DNA of 64,000 bases from Klebsormidium nitens (GCA_000708835.1 DF237170.1:3814-67813), one strand, 5' to 3'. Positions 34,123 to 46,900 are shown, numbered from the stretch's first letter. Numbers and translations are program-made. The notes: generated by a model not told the origin, from the letters alone.

Positions 34123-35724
34123 GAAAAAAGTCGAATACAAAAACGCTGTGCGCGGACGTGCGAAGGACCACCTAAAGAGACTCTCTGGGCCCTTAGTGTA
34201 AGATAGCAAGAGCGGACTTTGTGTCGAACAATAAACGCCCAGGACATTGAGGAGCGTCTCCGAATTCCAGGCAATTGGTTGTTCGCCGGTTTTACCCGTC
34301 GGGGCAGGTCCAACGGCAGAGTCGCTGGTCTCTAGGTCTTTGACGAGCCACCCAACTGATGTGAAGCTGGAGTCCAGCAGCTATTGCATCTTTTCTAGAA
34401 GGTAGCTTCAGCTTCACTTCATGGATCGCACTTATCCTAGCGATTGAACTTGATTTACTTTTCAAGAGCATGCTCCGGATCGCCTACGGTAGTATTAGCA
34501 GGCCGCCATGGCCACCCCGCTGCATGCACAGCTCGATCACCATGGTGTATTCTTCGTTACCACGTCAACCTACGGTACCTATTCCAGAGATTGAATGATG
34601 TACCGGGTACCGTCGCGCGACGGGTTTAAGGTAGTATGGCAATTAACCGCCTGCAGAACCCTAGGTCACGTTTCAGGTCACGAAAGGCCCCGGGCAAACC
34701 AAATTGAGTCGAGTTTTTTGCATTAGGTTCGAGGCCCCAAGGGGGTCCTAGGACCCGGATCTTGAGGTGTCTCGACCCCTCGAGCCGCCCCTGCCAACCG
34801 GGGAGTCTTGGCTCTCTTAGAACTGAGGGGGGTCACCACTTAATTTTCGTAGCTCTCATTTGTATGTATAAATGATGGCGGAAAGGGGCTTGGACAACCT
34901 CGGTCCATGCAGGGATATCGCCGATTTGTTAGAAGTACAGCCGATTTGTTAGAAGTACAGCCGATGATTGGTCCAGCTCGAGCCCTTTACACGTGCACAC
35001 GAATCCATGAGCATGTACATGTCATGCCTTTGATCAAACTGTACATCAGACTTCCTTCCCCTGTCTAGGCGTTCCTACGGTGACTTGTGGGCCAGGACAA
35101 TGCATACTGACGGCTCACTGATTTGTACTCACAGAGCTGTAAAGGCGGCTTTGAGCAACCTACTTAACTGGCGGCTAGGTTGCTACATTTTGCTCGCTGA
35201 TGATTTGAGCGGGTATTTTTGATGATCACGTGTACCGTGTGCAGAATGGTGGTATCCCAAAGCTTCCAAGGCAAGCTTTGGTTGACTTCCGCAATACATG
35301 GGCCAAAGTATTCCCTTACGGCGCACGTTTACGTCGAAGTAACATTCCAATTGAATCACTTCAATCGTTTCTGTTGACGCAAACGTAATCGAGTGGTTAC
35401 GGATGTGAGGCAATTATGATGAAATTCACTGACAGGCACGACAAGTATGATGCCTCAAGAACCTGAGGGACGTCTGATACTTTATGGTACACCAGTAGAA
35501 TTGCTAGCCTCTCCCTATTCTTTACAGGTCTACAGGAACTACACTTACTTATCTCCTGACATCGGCTTACACACCGGAGGGAGCGAACATTGAAGTCCGA
35601 GGAAAAATATACAAATTCGCCTCCAGAACATTTTGGAAAAGTGCGTCCAGGTCTCCTCCACATACAAGTGCGTCCATCCATGGCCCATTACTATGTTTGC
35701 GAAAGAACTCCTGCTTATTTACGG
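34123..35724. other. Intergenic, with a 20-bp direct repeat
   Basis: Contains the HIR 3' end and the region below the minus-strand BTB gene. GCCGATTTGTTAGAAGTACA occurs twice head to tail at 34920-34959, with the start of a third copy. Frames at 35397-35681 are not recognised. No gene called. Confidence 0.5.
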
Positions 35725-36447
35725 TTAACCTAAGAGCTTTCTCTCGCAATCATAGGCTGCTCTCGCCAGCTCTTGGACTGATCTGCCCATTGTTTTAAAG
35801 CTAAAGTTGTCCTTCTCTTTCTCATAATCGTTACATTCGCCGCACCTAATGATCCCCGTCCCCCAGTCCCTCTCGAAAGTTGCCGAACCAATAAGAATTA
35901 TCTTAGTGTTGCAACGGTTGTTGGGGCGATGCGTGCGGTAGTTATTGCATCGAACGACAGATTTAGGCAGCTTCTCGAGTCTCTTGATCAACTCAATGTC
36001 TTCGGTCAGCGCATCCCGCTCCGCTTGAAGCTTCTCTTTTTCGTCGTTCGCCCCCCTGATCTGTTCTTTCAACTGAAGAACTTCTGCCTCGTGTTCCTCC
36101 TTCATCTTGCGGACTTCTGAAGCGTGCTCGGAAATGATGGCGTTAAGTTCTTTCTCCACCCCCTCGCAACAGAGGTATCTTGCGGTTGCTCTCAGCATGG
36201 CCAGCTCTGCGCTCGATATCCTAGATACCTCCAGCCCCAAGTCGGTCGTGCCATGCATGACCGAGAAAATGACGCGAAAACACACAGGATCCACGTCCAA
36301 ATAGGGTAATCCGTTTACCTTCTGGTGAGGAATCTCTGACGTGAGCATCCTAGAAAGGAGCCAGTCGTGGGAGAGGCACTTCTCTCTCTCTAGAACAAAG
36401 AGAGTTCCTTGGATGGACACTTTCAGGAGAGAGAGGTCCTCCGCCAT
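35725..36447 (-). CDS. BTB/T1-like domain protein with coiled coil, copy 1
   Basis: Single-exon frame of 240 codons from ATG 36447. Residues ~8-95 resemble a BTB/POZ fold of the potassium-channel tetramerisation (KCTD-like) type: LKVSIQGTLFVLEREKC, then LPYLDVDPVCFRVIFSVM, then SSAELAMLRATARYL. Residues ~95-160 are charged heptads (EVRKMKEEHEAEVLQLKEQI), a likely coiled coil. The last ~80 residues have LEKLPKSVVRCNNY and a CGEC pair and match no domain I know. KCTD-type BTB proteins often serve as cullin-3 substrate adaptors; that role here is only a possibility. It is divergently paired with its paralogue at 37088. Confidence 0.75.
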   Translation of the reverse strand: MAEDLSLLKVSIQGTLFVLEREKCLSHDWLLSRMLTSEIPHQKVNGLPYLDVDPVCFRVIFSVMHGTTDLGLEVSRISSAELAMLRATARYLCCEGVEKELNAIISEHASEVRKMKEEHEAEVLQLKEQIRGANDEKEKLQAERDALTEDIELIKRLEKLPKSVVRCNNYRTHRPNNRCNTKIILIGSATFERDWGTGIIRCGECNDYEKEKDNFSFKTMGRSVQELARAAYDCERKLLG

Positions 36448-37087
36448 GGAAGCGTGTTCACTCCCTAGTGAATAGGGCGGAGCTTACGACGGGAAGACAC
36501 TTCCTGAGATGCCTTTTTAACCAAGGGCTGACGACGCGCGAGCTCTACATTGATCAGCAGATCTTGCGCTCTGTGGTCTTGCTCTCCAGAAGGAGGGAGA
36601 CCTGGATACGTGCGCTAAGCCCCCCTGTCTGTTACCCACTCTACAATTCGAATCGAACTGGCAAATCTCTGGTCGGGTCACATCAACAAAAATTACGGCC
36701 ACAAGATGTATTATCTCAGCCGGTGACATGGACCAATCCGACATCAGTCAGAATCATCTGTGGTCCAATCAATCGGGCGACCTGCTACTTCTGAGCAGGC
36801 CCTAGAGCCACGTCAGTGATCGAGATAAGGTAATAAGCACCAGTGAATCTTATTGGACAAAACCCGATGAGAAACACGGCAGGTAAGCTGGAAAATTACC
36901 CTGTAGACGATCTGTGATTATATCCCTCCTCATTTACGTGCAGAACTGTCAATCTCTGCTCTCGTTCCAAGAGGAGGCCGCCCCAAGCACGGGCGCTCGA
37001 AAAGACTTGACTCATTCTGAGAGAAGAACCAGAACTCTTGAAGACCTTCAAAGTTACGTCGAGGTCACAAGGATTGAAGACGTCACC
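36448..37087. promoter_or_regulatory. Shared upstream region of the BTB paralogues
   Basis: 640 bp between two start codons on opposite strands. No gene is seen. The frame upstream of 37088 (from 36914) is open, but the paralogue's start aligns with ATG 37088, so it is taken as leader. Confidence 0.45.
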
Positions 37088-37784
37088 ATGGGGGCTGATG
37101 CGCCCTTTCTGAAGGTGTGCATTCAAGGAAGTATGTTTGTTCTGGACAGGGAGAAGTGCCTCTCACAGGATTGGCTTCTTTCGCGGATAGTCACGTCAAA
37201 GGCTCCTCACGAAATGGTCAACGGGGTGCCTTACCTCGATGTTGATCCCGTCTCTTTCAGGGTGATCCTCTCAATCATGCAAGGCACCACTGATGTGGCA
37301 TTGGAGGTCTCTAGAATGTCAAGCGCGGAGCTGGCTCTCTTGAAGGCAACTGCAAGAACCCTTCTCTTTGACGAGATTGAGGAGCAGATCGGATCGATTG
37401 AGTCGGAGCACGATGCAGAAGTCTGCAAGCTGAAAGAGGAGATTCAAGAAGAGCCAGCTTGAGATACAGAAGCTCACTTTGGAGAATAAGGCGCTGGCCA
37501 AGGAGCACGAGATCGTCAAGATTCTGCAGAAGCTGCCCAAATCCATGATCTTGTGCAGGAATAATCGCAGCTATGACTGCAAATATCGTCAATGTGAGGG
37601 AAGAATTCTTCTCATTGGTGCCGGAACCTACGAACGCGCCGGGCTGAGATGCGAGTTGCGCTACCACGATGTATGGCATGAAGCGAAGCCCAGTGAATTT
37701 CGCAATGAGACTGTGGGGGACGGGGCTGACGGGCTGCTGATGGCGGTTCAAGCGTGCGAGAGGAGTCTGAACCCAAACTTATAG
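37088..37784 (+). pseudogene. BTB/T1-like domain protein, copy 2, frame broken
   Basis: Paralogue of the gene at 35725. It begins MGADAPFLKVCIQGSMFVLD (aligned with MAEDLSLLKVSIQGTLFVLE), has VPYLDVDPVSFRVILSIM and SSAELALLKATARTLL, then the coiled-coil region. The first frame stops at TGA 37460-37462. The rest, LEIQKLTLENKALAKE to LQKLPKSMILCRNN and the end at TAG 37784, lies in the frame one base on. The shift must lie at about 37430-37462. Conservation on both sides suggests either a recent lesion or a one-base sequence error. A tiny intron is less likely because the paralogue has none. Confidence 0.68.
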
Positions 37785-38975
37785 AATTCATGGGTGTTGA
37801 TAAAATCAGCTTTGATTAGGATCCTGAACTGTGATGAATAAGGATTGGGTGGAGGTCCTGGTCAAGCAGTCTTTGCAGGCTTCGAAAAAGGGTCATATTG
37901 AGTCAGCGAGGACTCTGCTTTCGAGGATGTGAATGGGTATTGACTAGATTTCAAAGAAGAGGCTCAGAGAACACGAGATATGATCATAGTAGCAGTCAAG
38001 TCCTGAATCGCAGCTTGGATAACGCTTTTAGTTGTGATTTGTTCCCAGGATTCTTCAAGTGATTTCTTCTGCCCGTAATCTGCCTGAAGCAAAACTGTAC
38101 ATCAAAGTTGGCAGCTAGCTGGACCACTGGGCCCCCATGTCCAAACACCCTTGTTTTAGGTCTGATAAATGAAGAACATTTTAGTGCGACTCGCATGTCT
38201 CCCATCAGCCGTTGTTTCTAAAACCTCCCCCCGTTAAAATCTGCTAGAGATGGTTGTTCTGACGTACAGACGGTGCTGTGTCGGACACTCTTGAAGTATG
38301 CTTTTGGCTTGTGGGCCAAGTAAGCATAGTCTCGAGGCTGCCACAATATGCATGTAATACGATTGAATCAGCATTTAAGTTACCAACATATCAAGTGGTC
38401 CGCGATCTGCAAACGGCCACTTAAATTGCGCCCACCTTAAGGCTTGAATTCAAGCTGATAAAATCTTGCTTGAAATATTGCGGCCGCGGCTTCTTTACCC
38501 GATGAATAAGAAAATACGCTTGAATTAAACTCTTAAATAGACGTTGATTCACAGAGTATGTCCGTCTCGACCCACTCTTCAGGGTTGACATGGAGACGGC
38601 AGCATGACGTAAAGCAAGTCATGCTGGGTGCGAAGTAAACGTGATGAGTATCATTAACTCCCGTCCGTAACGGCATGCTTTTTGATGACGTGCATATACA
38701 ATTGTGGTAGTCAGCATGAGCCATTTGGGTGAGCTAGGCTTGGTCTCTCATGCATCGATGCGATCCATCAAAGGAAACGCGTACGGTGACGGCACGGCAA
38801 AGTGGTCAGACGCACGGTGACCATCGACTGGAAGCGTAGCCTTCCGCTACGTCAACTTTCTTCAGCTCGAGGGCGAGCTGGGTCCGTTCACCTGAGGCTC
38901 TTTCTCAGGACACTCCTGAGGACCCTATCAAGTGTTTCAGCTTCGCTCATGCCGTCTCTCCGATCAACGGTTGCA
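37785..38975. other. Intergenic, nothing recognised
   Basis: Lies downstream of two convergent genes, so it should hold only 3' ends. The small frames are not recognised and no repeat stands out. Confidence 0.5.
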
Positions 38976-41900
38976 TCAAACAGATTCCGCGTGCAACTGT
39001 TTCCACTCTCTGATCTCGTTCAAGAGAGCCCGATCCAGCACCAAGTTTCGGTGCTCGAAGTCTAGGTTGGTCAGCGGGGACGTGGTGTGGGTCTCCAGCC
39101 ATTTCGCGATGAAACTGCGGTCGTAGTGGTTGCCGTCGGCGGCCAGCACGGGCTCCTCCATGACGTCCTGCACACGGTTATCACAATGTTTGGTTACAGA
39201 TTCCAGGGTGAGGTTTGAGTCTGTGGAAATGGCCCGCAGCCTGGTTAGGCGCCTTCTCGCACAAAATCACCTTGAAAGTTCACGTGAAGCAATTGTTTGT
39301 GGAGAGCGTTTTGAGTGTAACTGAAACAATCTCGCATGGCAATCAGCTTCGTTGGTGAATCATCAACAGCGGTTTCGCTCGAGACTTCAACAAGCACGTA
39401 GTGCAGTTCTGAAACAAGGGCCCGGAGAAGCGAATCGAGTTCCAATTGCGGCGCCGTTTCCTAGAGTGGACGTTGGCTCACCCCTTTAATATGATCAGGG
39501 CAGGAAGCACCCAAACCCGGTTCGGCCTTGAGAGAAAAGGAAAGTCCCATTCCGACAAGCGGGCCTTATTCTGACGGCGTGACAAGAGTCCACTTACCAC
39601 CATCTCACCGCAACCAAGTCGAAGCAACGAATCGATCCGTTTCGTAGCAACTCTGGAACGATCCCGCCCTGTCTTTGAACACATCGAGCATCTCAAAAAT
39701 TCATTCCCGGAGAAGCGTTGACGCGAGCGCGGCTCTCACCTGGGAGATGGGGCAGATGAATCTGTGCGGTACTTCGTCTCCCGCAGACTGCCCGGTCGCT
39801 TCGGCAGTCGGACTGAGCGTCTGCGATCTCAGCCCAACTAGTGTCGGCACAACCTCCGTTCGCAGGCTCGGCCGTGCCGCGCGGCTCGTCTCCGTGCACT
39901 GGAGCCCCAGACGCGCGAGCGCGGCCGCGACAGCCGGCGGCCAAACCCCGGCGGACGCGTCGAGAACCGTCTCCAGCCTGTCGGAGCCCAACGCCTGCAA
40001 AGAAGGCTTTCGGTCGCAATTCTGTGAACAGGTCAAGCCCGGGGGTCCTGTGGGGTTAGGCTTGGGGGTGGAGTAGATTTGAAAGTAAAGCCCTTGAATG
40101 CCTGGGCTGATAGGATGGGTCAGGAAGGATCTGGTGTCATTTCCTGGGGACAAGAAGGCCGCTTATATGATATCATTTTTCGGGGACAAGAAGGCCGCTA
40201 CTCTGATGTCATTTTCTGAGGACAAGAAGGCCGCTACTCTAATGTCATTTTCTAGGGACATGCTAAGAAGGCCGCTACTCCGTGCCTTTGACGTCATTGC
40301 TGACGCCTCCGCTGTCGTCCTCTCTAATATCCACGGAACTGAGATATGCTCACCTGCGAGACCGCCTTCCGCAGACCAAGGGGTGCGCGCGCGGTCAGCA
40401 ACTGGAGCAGAACGAGCCCAAAGGAGTACACGTCGGAGGCGGGCCCAAAATGGCCCTCGTTCATGTACTCTGGATCAATGTACGCGAAGGTGCCGACGCC
40501 AAAACCCCCGGGCGAAGAGATGTGCGTCGCGGCCGCGAGGTTCGTGCCCGGCGCGAGCTGCGGGGGATCTCAGCGAGGCCCACGTCGCCCAGCTTGCTGA
40601 CGAGATTTTGGTCCAGGAGGATGTTGGCGGGCTTGATGTCCCTGGAGAGAAAGGATCGGAGGATGAGATGAAGCTAAACTAAAGAGAAGGTCGCCCGTTT
40701 CAGCAGGACGTAAAAACACGTTTCAGTGGCGAGCTTTTTTGACGGGCCCTTATTTGACTCCAATCACCATAATCAGCAGGCGATACAATATCTAAATGAG
40801 TTTTGTCTCGCGCTTGACCTGGCTCTCCGGAGCTCTTTGTGAAGGTTCAAAAGAGGGGCAAAGCCTACAATCGACCAGGCATATGATACTTCATGTGCAA
40901 TCTCCGAAATTGGAAACTCTGGAAACTGGAAAGCTGCGGTCGAGTGGCGTCGATTCGATCGTAGGAACTACTTTCCAAAATACTACCGGCGCAGAAACTA
41001 TCCTGATCATGCCATGGCATGAAGGTCAGGTCTCCACAATTCGGGACGTCCTTGAAAGGGGTCGGAAGACTGATTGACTTTGCGTCCAGGGAGCAAATCA
41101 CATCAGCGATTAGGAAGGCTGCCTCGCATCCTATAAAACCCTGTACTCAACCCTCTTACATAAGCACGCTTAGCTAGCCACAGCCCCAGAAACTCGGACC
41201 TCGCAAAATCTCCTGATTCTGGAAAGAGTTCTTGACCTCAGGACACAAAGTCGCAGGGAATGGATTCTGCACGCGCTATAAGAGCCGGTCAAAATATTTT
41301 AAAGCAGCTCCAACTCACCGGTGGATGATCGGGGCGGGCCTCGCGGAGTGCAGGTACAGCAGCGCCACCGCGACCTCCGCCGCAATCCGCACGCGCGTCT
41401 GCCACGTCAGCGCCGGGCTGCCCCCGGTTCGCAGCAGCCGCTCCTCCAGGTTGCCATTTGGCATCAGGTCATACGCCAGACAAATCTGCGGCTCGAGACA
41501 CGTGCCTAAGAGCATCGCAATGTTTGGGTGGCGGACTCGACAGTGTACCTGCACTTCTCGTTCGAACTGATCCCTCCCTTGGAGACCTTCCCCGGTCATA
41601 ACCTTGATCGCCACTTCGGTGTGATCCAGCACGCCCTTGTAAACCTTCCCGAACCCGCCCTCCCCCAGTACATTCTCCGGCGCCCAACCCCCGGTCGCCT
41701 GGCTGAGCTCCTTGAACGTGTACCGATTCAACCCGTTGGTGGTGTTCTGGCCGTCTGATGAGCATTTCCCGCCGACGGTTGGCGCCGCCTCCAGCTTCCA
41801 CTGAAGCTCTTTAACTTTGGCTCGCTCCGCTCTGATTGCTGCCTGGAGTGCTTCGACTTTTGCCTGCTCCAGAATCAACGTCGCCCGCGCCACGTCTGCG

Positions 41901-43936
41901 GCCTGGGATGCTTTGGCGCTCGTACGAGATGCCTGCAAAGAAAGTGACTTTTGAATGCGGCCGCGATCCGTCCAGGGTGCAGTACCACACAAATCCTGTC
42001 GCCTTCGGCCGCCCATTCCGAGTCTGCATCACGTGAGGGGGCGTCAACCAAAAAAAAGTCCTCCCGGACGATTTGGCACAAGCAGGACATCTTTTTGTGG
42101 GATCACCCCTGCGGTCCGTTCCTGGTTGAAGCTGCGGATCTCGCGCCACGTTATCGATCTTACAATAGTCCCTGAAGCGACCCACCTGCTGTTCCGTTAC
42201 CAAACCTGGATCACCCAGCGGCGTCATCGCAGTAGAGCAGTAGGGCTGCGGTTGATGTTAGCTTGCAAGCATTCCATTTGCTTGCGTCTGGTCGGAAACT
42301 CAGCCTCTACTCAAAATGCCTCAAACGAGAAAGAGCGTGCTTATATACACTTCTCACACGTTGCTCATCCGACCCGGTCAAAGCTGCAAGGTCCGTTCTC
42401 AGAATTAGTTCATCCACTTACCTTGGCAGCATCGATGACCATTTCAGCCGCAGGACTTCTCTCAAGACGTTTGAGGGCCAGAGCCGCGGCCCCTCGCACC
42501 TCTTCGCTCGAGCTTTCCAGCAGGTCCACTAACCGGCTCACGGCCCCCGGAACAGCAGCAATGACCTCCTGGTTTGCTGGGTCACCCGCAAGGTTCCCGA
42601 GCGCCGCAGCCGCACACGCCTGTGCATCCTGTCTCGAGCTCCCCAGAAGGTCCACTAACCGACCCAGGGCCCCCGAAATAGCAGCAATGTCCTTTTTGTT
42701 TGCGCTGTCACAAGCAAGATTGCGCAGAGCGCCAGCCGCTTGTGCCTGCACCTCGTCGCTCGAGCTTCCCAGCAGGTCCACTAACCGACCCAGGGACCCC
42801 GGAACAGCAGCAATGGCCTTTTTATTTGCGCTGTCGTATGCAATATAACAAAGAGCCCAAGCCGCTAGTGCCTGCACCTCGTCGCTCGGGCTATTCGCAG
42901 GTCCACAAAACGACGCAGAGCCCCAGGAACGGCAGCAATGGCCATTTCGTATGCGGCGTCGTTGCTAGCAAGTTTTACCAGGGCCCCGACGGCGTTTACT
43001 CTTATGATTCGGTTCAAGCTTCCCAGAAGATCTACCAACCGACCAAGGGCTTCTGGTATGGCACCGATAGTCTTCCGACTTGTGGCCTCATCTGCGATAC
43101 TCTTGATGGCTAAGACAGCTTTACCCTGCACCGCTTCACTTGAGCTTCCCAACAGGTCCACCCACCGCCGGATGTCCTCTTCGGACGTTGTTTGGACCTG
43201 CAAAGCAAGGGTTGGAAGAAATCAAATGCCTAATTTCCAATAAGAAACCTCTCTGAAGCGGCCAACTTCCCAAATGTCGCCAAAGATGCGTGCAGAACTC
43301 TAAAGAGGAAATGAAATGTGCGATACATCCCTCAGCCAATATCAGAATTTGATACACCAAACACCGTGTCTGCGCCCGATCGAGCTATAAATCAGATTGG
43401 CAGCAGCCTGTGATCTCCTCATCTGAGAAGAGCTTGCATCCAAAGGGGACTGGAAGGAGACAGGAGCAGAAACCAGCATCCTGAGCATCGAGATGAATCC
43501 ATCATCTCACACTGCTGGTTTCGAAAATTGTTTGTAAGTCGAAGTTTCAAGCTACATGACAGTACTGGAGTCCGAATCTGAGAAATCGTCGGAAGCTTAT
43601 CACAGTGGCATGCCAACTTGCTCAGATCTAGGAAGGAATCTGGAGACGTGTACGAACTTCCTTTATTATGGTTTCAGTGGGTCTCATGGCTGTATTTGAC
43701 AATCCATGATTGAGCAGCAAAAGCCGAACCAAGGCTCAAAGATCCAGCCCTTTTGGAACTACGTTAGGCTCGAGCTCTCGAGTTAGGCTCTGTCCAGTGT
43801 GTCGATGCATTATGACTAGGGAGTCCAAGTCATACCAAAACAGAGACCTTCTTTTCTGAAATGTTCCGAAGGTCAAAGGACGAAGTTGGCAGGGTTGGGA
43901 CCGAGCACCAACTTGCATACATACCTTGTTCTCCAT
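38976..43936 (-). CDS. Armadillo-repeat / protein kinase / U-box protein, with two one-base frame breaks
   Basis: Six exons: 43925-43936 (MENK, tentative), 42422-43197, 41319-41932, 40354-40641, 39740-39994, 38976-39167 (stop). About 712 residues if the two breaks are ignored. Order seen: six or so armadillo repeats of 42 residues (126 bp; [28 protein letters not shown]); coiled coil ([20 protein letters not shown]); kinase with [30 protein letters not shown] in place of DFG, and [10 protein letters not shown]; then a U-box split by an intron (RFICPISQ / [35 protein letters not shown]). Plant U-box kinases with the DVG motif usually carry a UspA domain in front; here armadillo repeats take its place. 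Breaks: one base missing near 42886-42902 in the repeats, and one missing in the G5 run at 40562-40566 in the kinase. Intron phases agree only if each base is counted, so sequence error is possible. Expected role: ubiquitin ligase coupled to phosphorylation. Confidence 0.82.
40136..40296. repeat. Four tandem ~36-bp repeats in a kinase-gene intron
   Basis: Units share GGGACAAGAAGGCCGCTACT followed by CTGATGTCATTTTC or similar. AAGAAGGCC begins at about 40152, 40188, 40224 and 40265, so spacing is 36, 36 and about 41 bp. The last unit ends in a TGACGTCA. The array lies in the intron between exons 40354-40641 and 39740-39994. Confidence 0.8.
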
Positions 43937-46900
43937 GTTGTCCTTTCAATTGGATTATGGTATGTATATTTTGAATCCTAGAAACTCAACAACTTGCGTT
44001 CTTGGCCCCCTCTCAGTCTCAATGTCGTTACTAGGTACCACTGCCGTTGCTCGCTTCCGTTGCTCGCTTCAGCAGGTCACGGTACAGCTTGCAGAGACTA
44101 CATTACGCCAACAACCTGTGGACATCCTTCCTCAAGCCTTCCTCTTCCGTGATGGGAACATTAACTCAGTAGCTTCGATTATGTAGTCTGTTGCAAAATG
44201 ATGCAGAGCCTCTTTCCAATGCCAGAGAAGCTTTTCCGTAACCTTTCCATTCAGATATTTGGTCGACTGATCTACTGTGTACCCTTAGAGATACTTACAG
44301 AATCGACGAGCTTGAGCAGTACTAGTTGCTGCTTAGAGGCCTTTTGGTCATTGACCAATGACGACGAGTCCACAACACGCCCAGGCCTCGCCTACTAGTT
44401 CACTAGTCTAGTTGCCTAGTTTGATTGGCAGACTAGCCCCCTAATGCGACGTTCCACTTTGACATCGGTTGAAGACGAAGGGTCGAGCTGATCTGAGCGG
44501 ATGTTGCATTATGCAGTGGACTGCTGGATCTGCATGCACATGTGGTCTGCCAGCAGTACTGCAGCTTGTCTGCACTACGCTGATTTGCTGGTGATCAGCC
44601 AGGAGATCCCTGTTGAAACATTGACAGCGACGAAATTGAAAGCGGTGGAACAAAAGAATGAAGTCAACGCTGCAATGCGACGCCCTTCATCACTGACATC
44701 ATGCTTACAAATAGTCTTGTGGCTACAAAGGACATGATGTGCAGACATCATGGTATAGCTGTGAGCCCGGAACAAGTCTGACAAGTCATGCGAAGCTTAT
44801 ACGTCTACAGAACTCAGTCTACCTATAACGCTTCACAATGGTAGTCCGAGTCCGTAAAACTTGGTCATGTCATCATCAGACAGGGCCAACAGTACATCAG
44901 AGCCACGCGCAGTGTCGTTCAGTTGGAGTCCCAGTTCGACGCCGTGGCATCAGCCGTCGTATCCAACGGTCGTATGCAACCGTCTGCTCGCTGGCGTACA
45001 TGAAGCCGCGGCCGCGCTAGCGACCGTCGGTGCAAAACGGCGCGGCGCCCGGCCCGCCGCGCGCGTATTTCTCGATGTAGTGAACAGCAAGCCCAGTGAA
45101 CAGTAGGCATTTTGGGGTTACTAAAAACCCTAACCTAAGGAAACACCCGCTCCGCACCCGGACCCACCCTAACCCCCTAACTAACCCTACCCGTCTCCGT
45201 TACTGTTCACTGGCTGTTACTGTTCACTACATCGATCGGAATGCCGCGCGCGGCCACGTAGCCACGTATTGAGCAGTGAGAAGTGCCAGACACTGCAAGC
45301 GGCCATGGGCCGTGGGCCGTGGCACACTGTACTTAATTAATGCAATCCGCCAGTCACCTTCAAGCGTGAAGAGATTCTCCACTCGCGATCCGCTAGGATT
45401 AGGCCCACTGAGGGGACCAATCGAGGTACGTATGAAGCAGTTTGCAAGAGTCAAGGCTGCAAGGCGTGCTGACGGTAGCAACGTCGTACTATTCCTCGAT
45501 TGACAAAGAAAAAACACTCAGCAGTCGGAGATGTGTATATTGAATGCGGGGCTTAAATCGATCACGTATATATAAGTGATTCAGTTAATCATTATGTCAT
45601 ATGCGGGTCAACCAAGGCACAACCCCTAAATTGGTTTCAATGGCGGCTTTCGCCATGCAAAGTTGAAGCGTTCGATCATGACATGCTTCATATAATTGAG
45701 CATGCTGCTGTCGCATGGGCATGCTCACAATGTTTGCTCGCATATTACTACTATGGCATGCAACTTGACCGTCTGTGCAAGTGGGGGCGCGGACATATGC
45801 TTGTTGAATCTTTGAGGAAATGATGGCATGTACATGCATTTTAAGTGAAACATAAGTATGATATCTTCATATTACAGAGCTTCAGCTCGAAACGCTTTGC
45901 GGGCCTCAGCTTAGTATGTCCCATCTCTTCAACTAGATGAGTGCGCATGCACAACATGCAGGTGTAACATTCAAGACGGATATGCGGTAGTCGTTCGCAA
46001 AAAGCAAATAAAGTGACAGCACATTCGCGAAGTTGTACGACGATTGCTCTCGAACCCGGGAATTCTTAGATCTCAACCAAGTGACAAGTCCGAAACCAAT
46101 GAGCGATTTAAGAAGAGCCGCATTAGATCCAACCTTACCTGCAATACGTTACTCTCTCAAGAAGAGAAGGGATTGACTCATCCAGATTCCAATATAGAAA
46201 GTGCCGATTACTCGTGCAGTGCCATCAATCATTGCATTCGTCATAACAGGCAATCATCCTTCCCAACTTGTCGACTACAAGGCTGGAATGCACCACCTTC
46301 AACAAGAGTCATCGACATCCTCTAGCGCACAACTGGTCGCGATCTTAAGAAGAGCCGAAATGATGACCATTCCGGACACACTGTCGGGCTCCGACGACCG
46401 GTTGACCAGACTTGATGTCCAATCCGACAATTCTACAGTGCTTGTTAGAGCAAGCAACATCCAGGCTATCTATCTACCCTAACTACAGCTAAAAGGACGG
46501 CTGCCCACCTCCTAGGTTGCTACTTCTTCCTTTTAACATAGGAAGACAGGAAGAAGGACGTCTGGTTCTTCTGCAGGAACCTGTGGGACGGCAAACACGC
46601 CGTTCGTCAAAAGGCACAGTACTCGAGACACTCGGTGCAGTTAACAAGGGAAGCCGTCGAACGACCGGATGAGGACCCCCGTCACAAGCAGACTGCTCTA
46701 AGCACGGCCAAGAGGTCAACATGCTGATAGAACTGTTCGGAAAGAGGTCGGAACGATAGCAATTGAAATTCAAACTCTAAGCACGCCCCACATGTCGCTG
46801 CTGAAGACGGGAAGACGGAGCTGCCAATTTGAGCTCTAAGAATCTACATTCCACTTTGACGTTCTTAGACCGGGTCACATGCGTTTTCAGAATCTGCCGA

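Noticed and set aside
39245-39445. Minus frame inside the U-box intron as an extra exon
   Set aside because: The U-box halves on either side join directly in phase and match the family without it.
42422-43197. CRISPR-like or satellite array suggested by the 126-bp periodicity
   Set aside because: The period equals one 42-residue armadillo repeat and the frame is kept; it is a coding repeat.
45110-45215. Interstitial telomere array
   Set aside because: The TTAGGG-like runs are irregular and the same mixed core recurs elsewhere; it sits inside inverted repeats, so a dispersed element is a better reading.
46044-46482. Possible retrotransposon protein fragment on plus
   Set aside because: No protease, integrase, reverse transcriptase or RNase H motif could be read.
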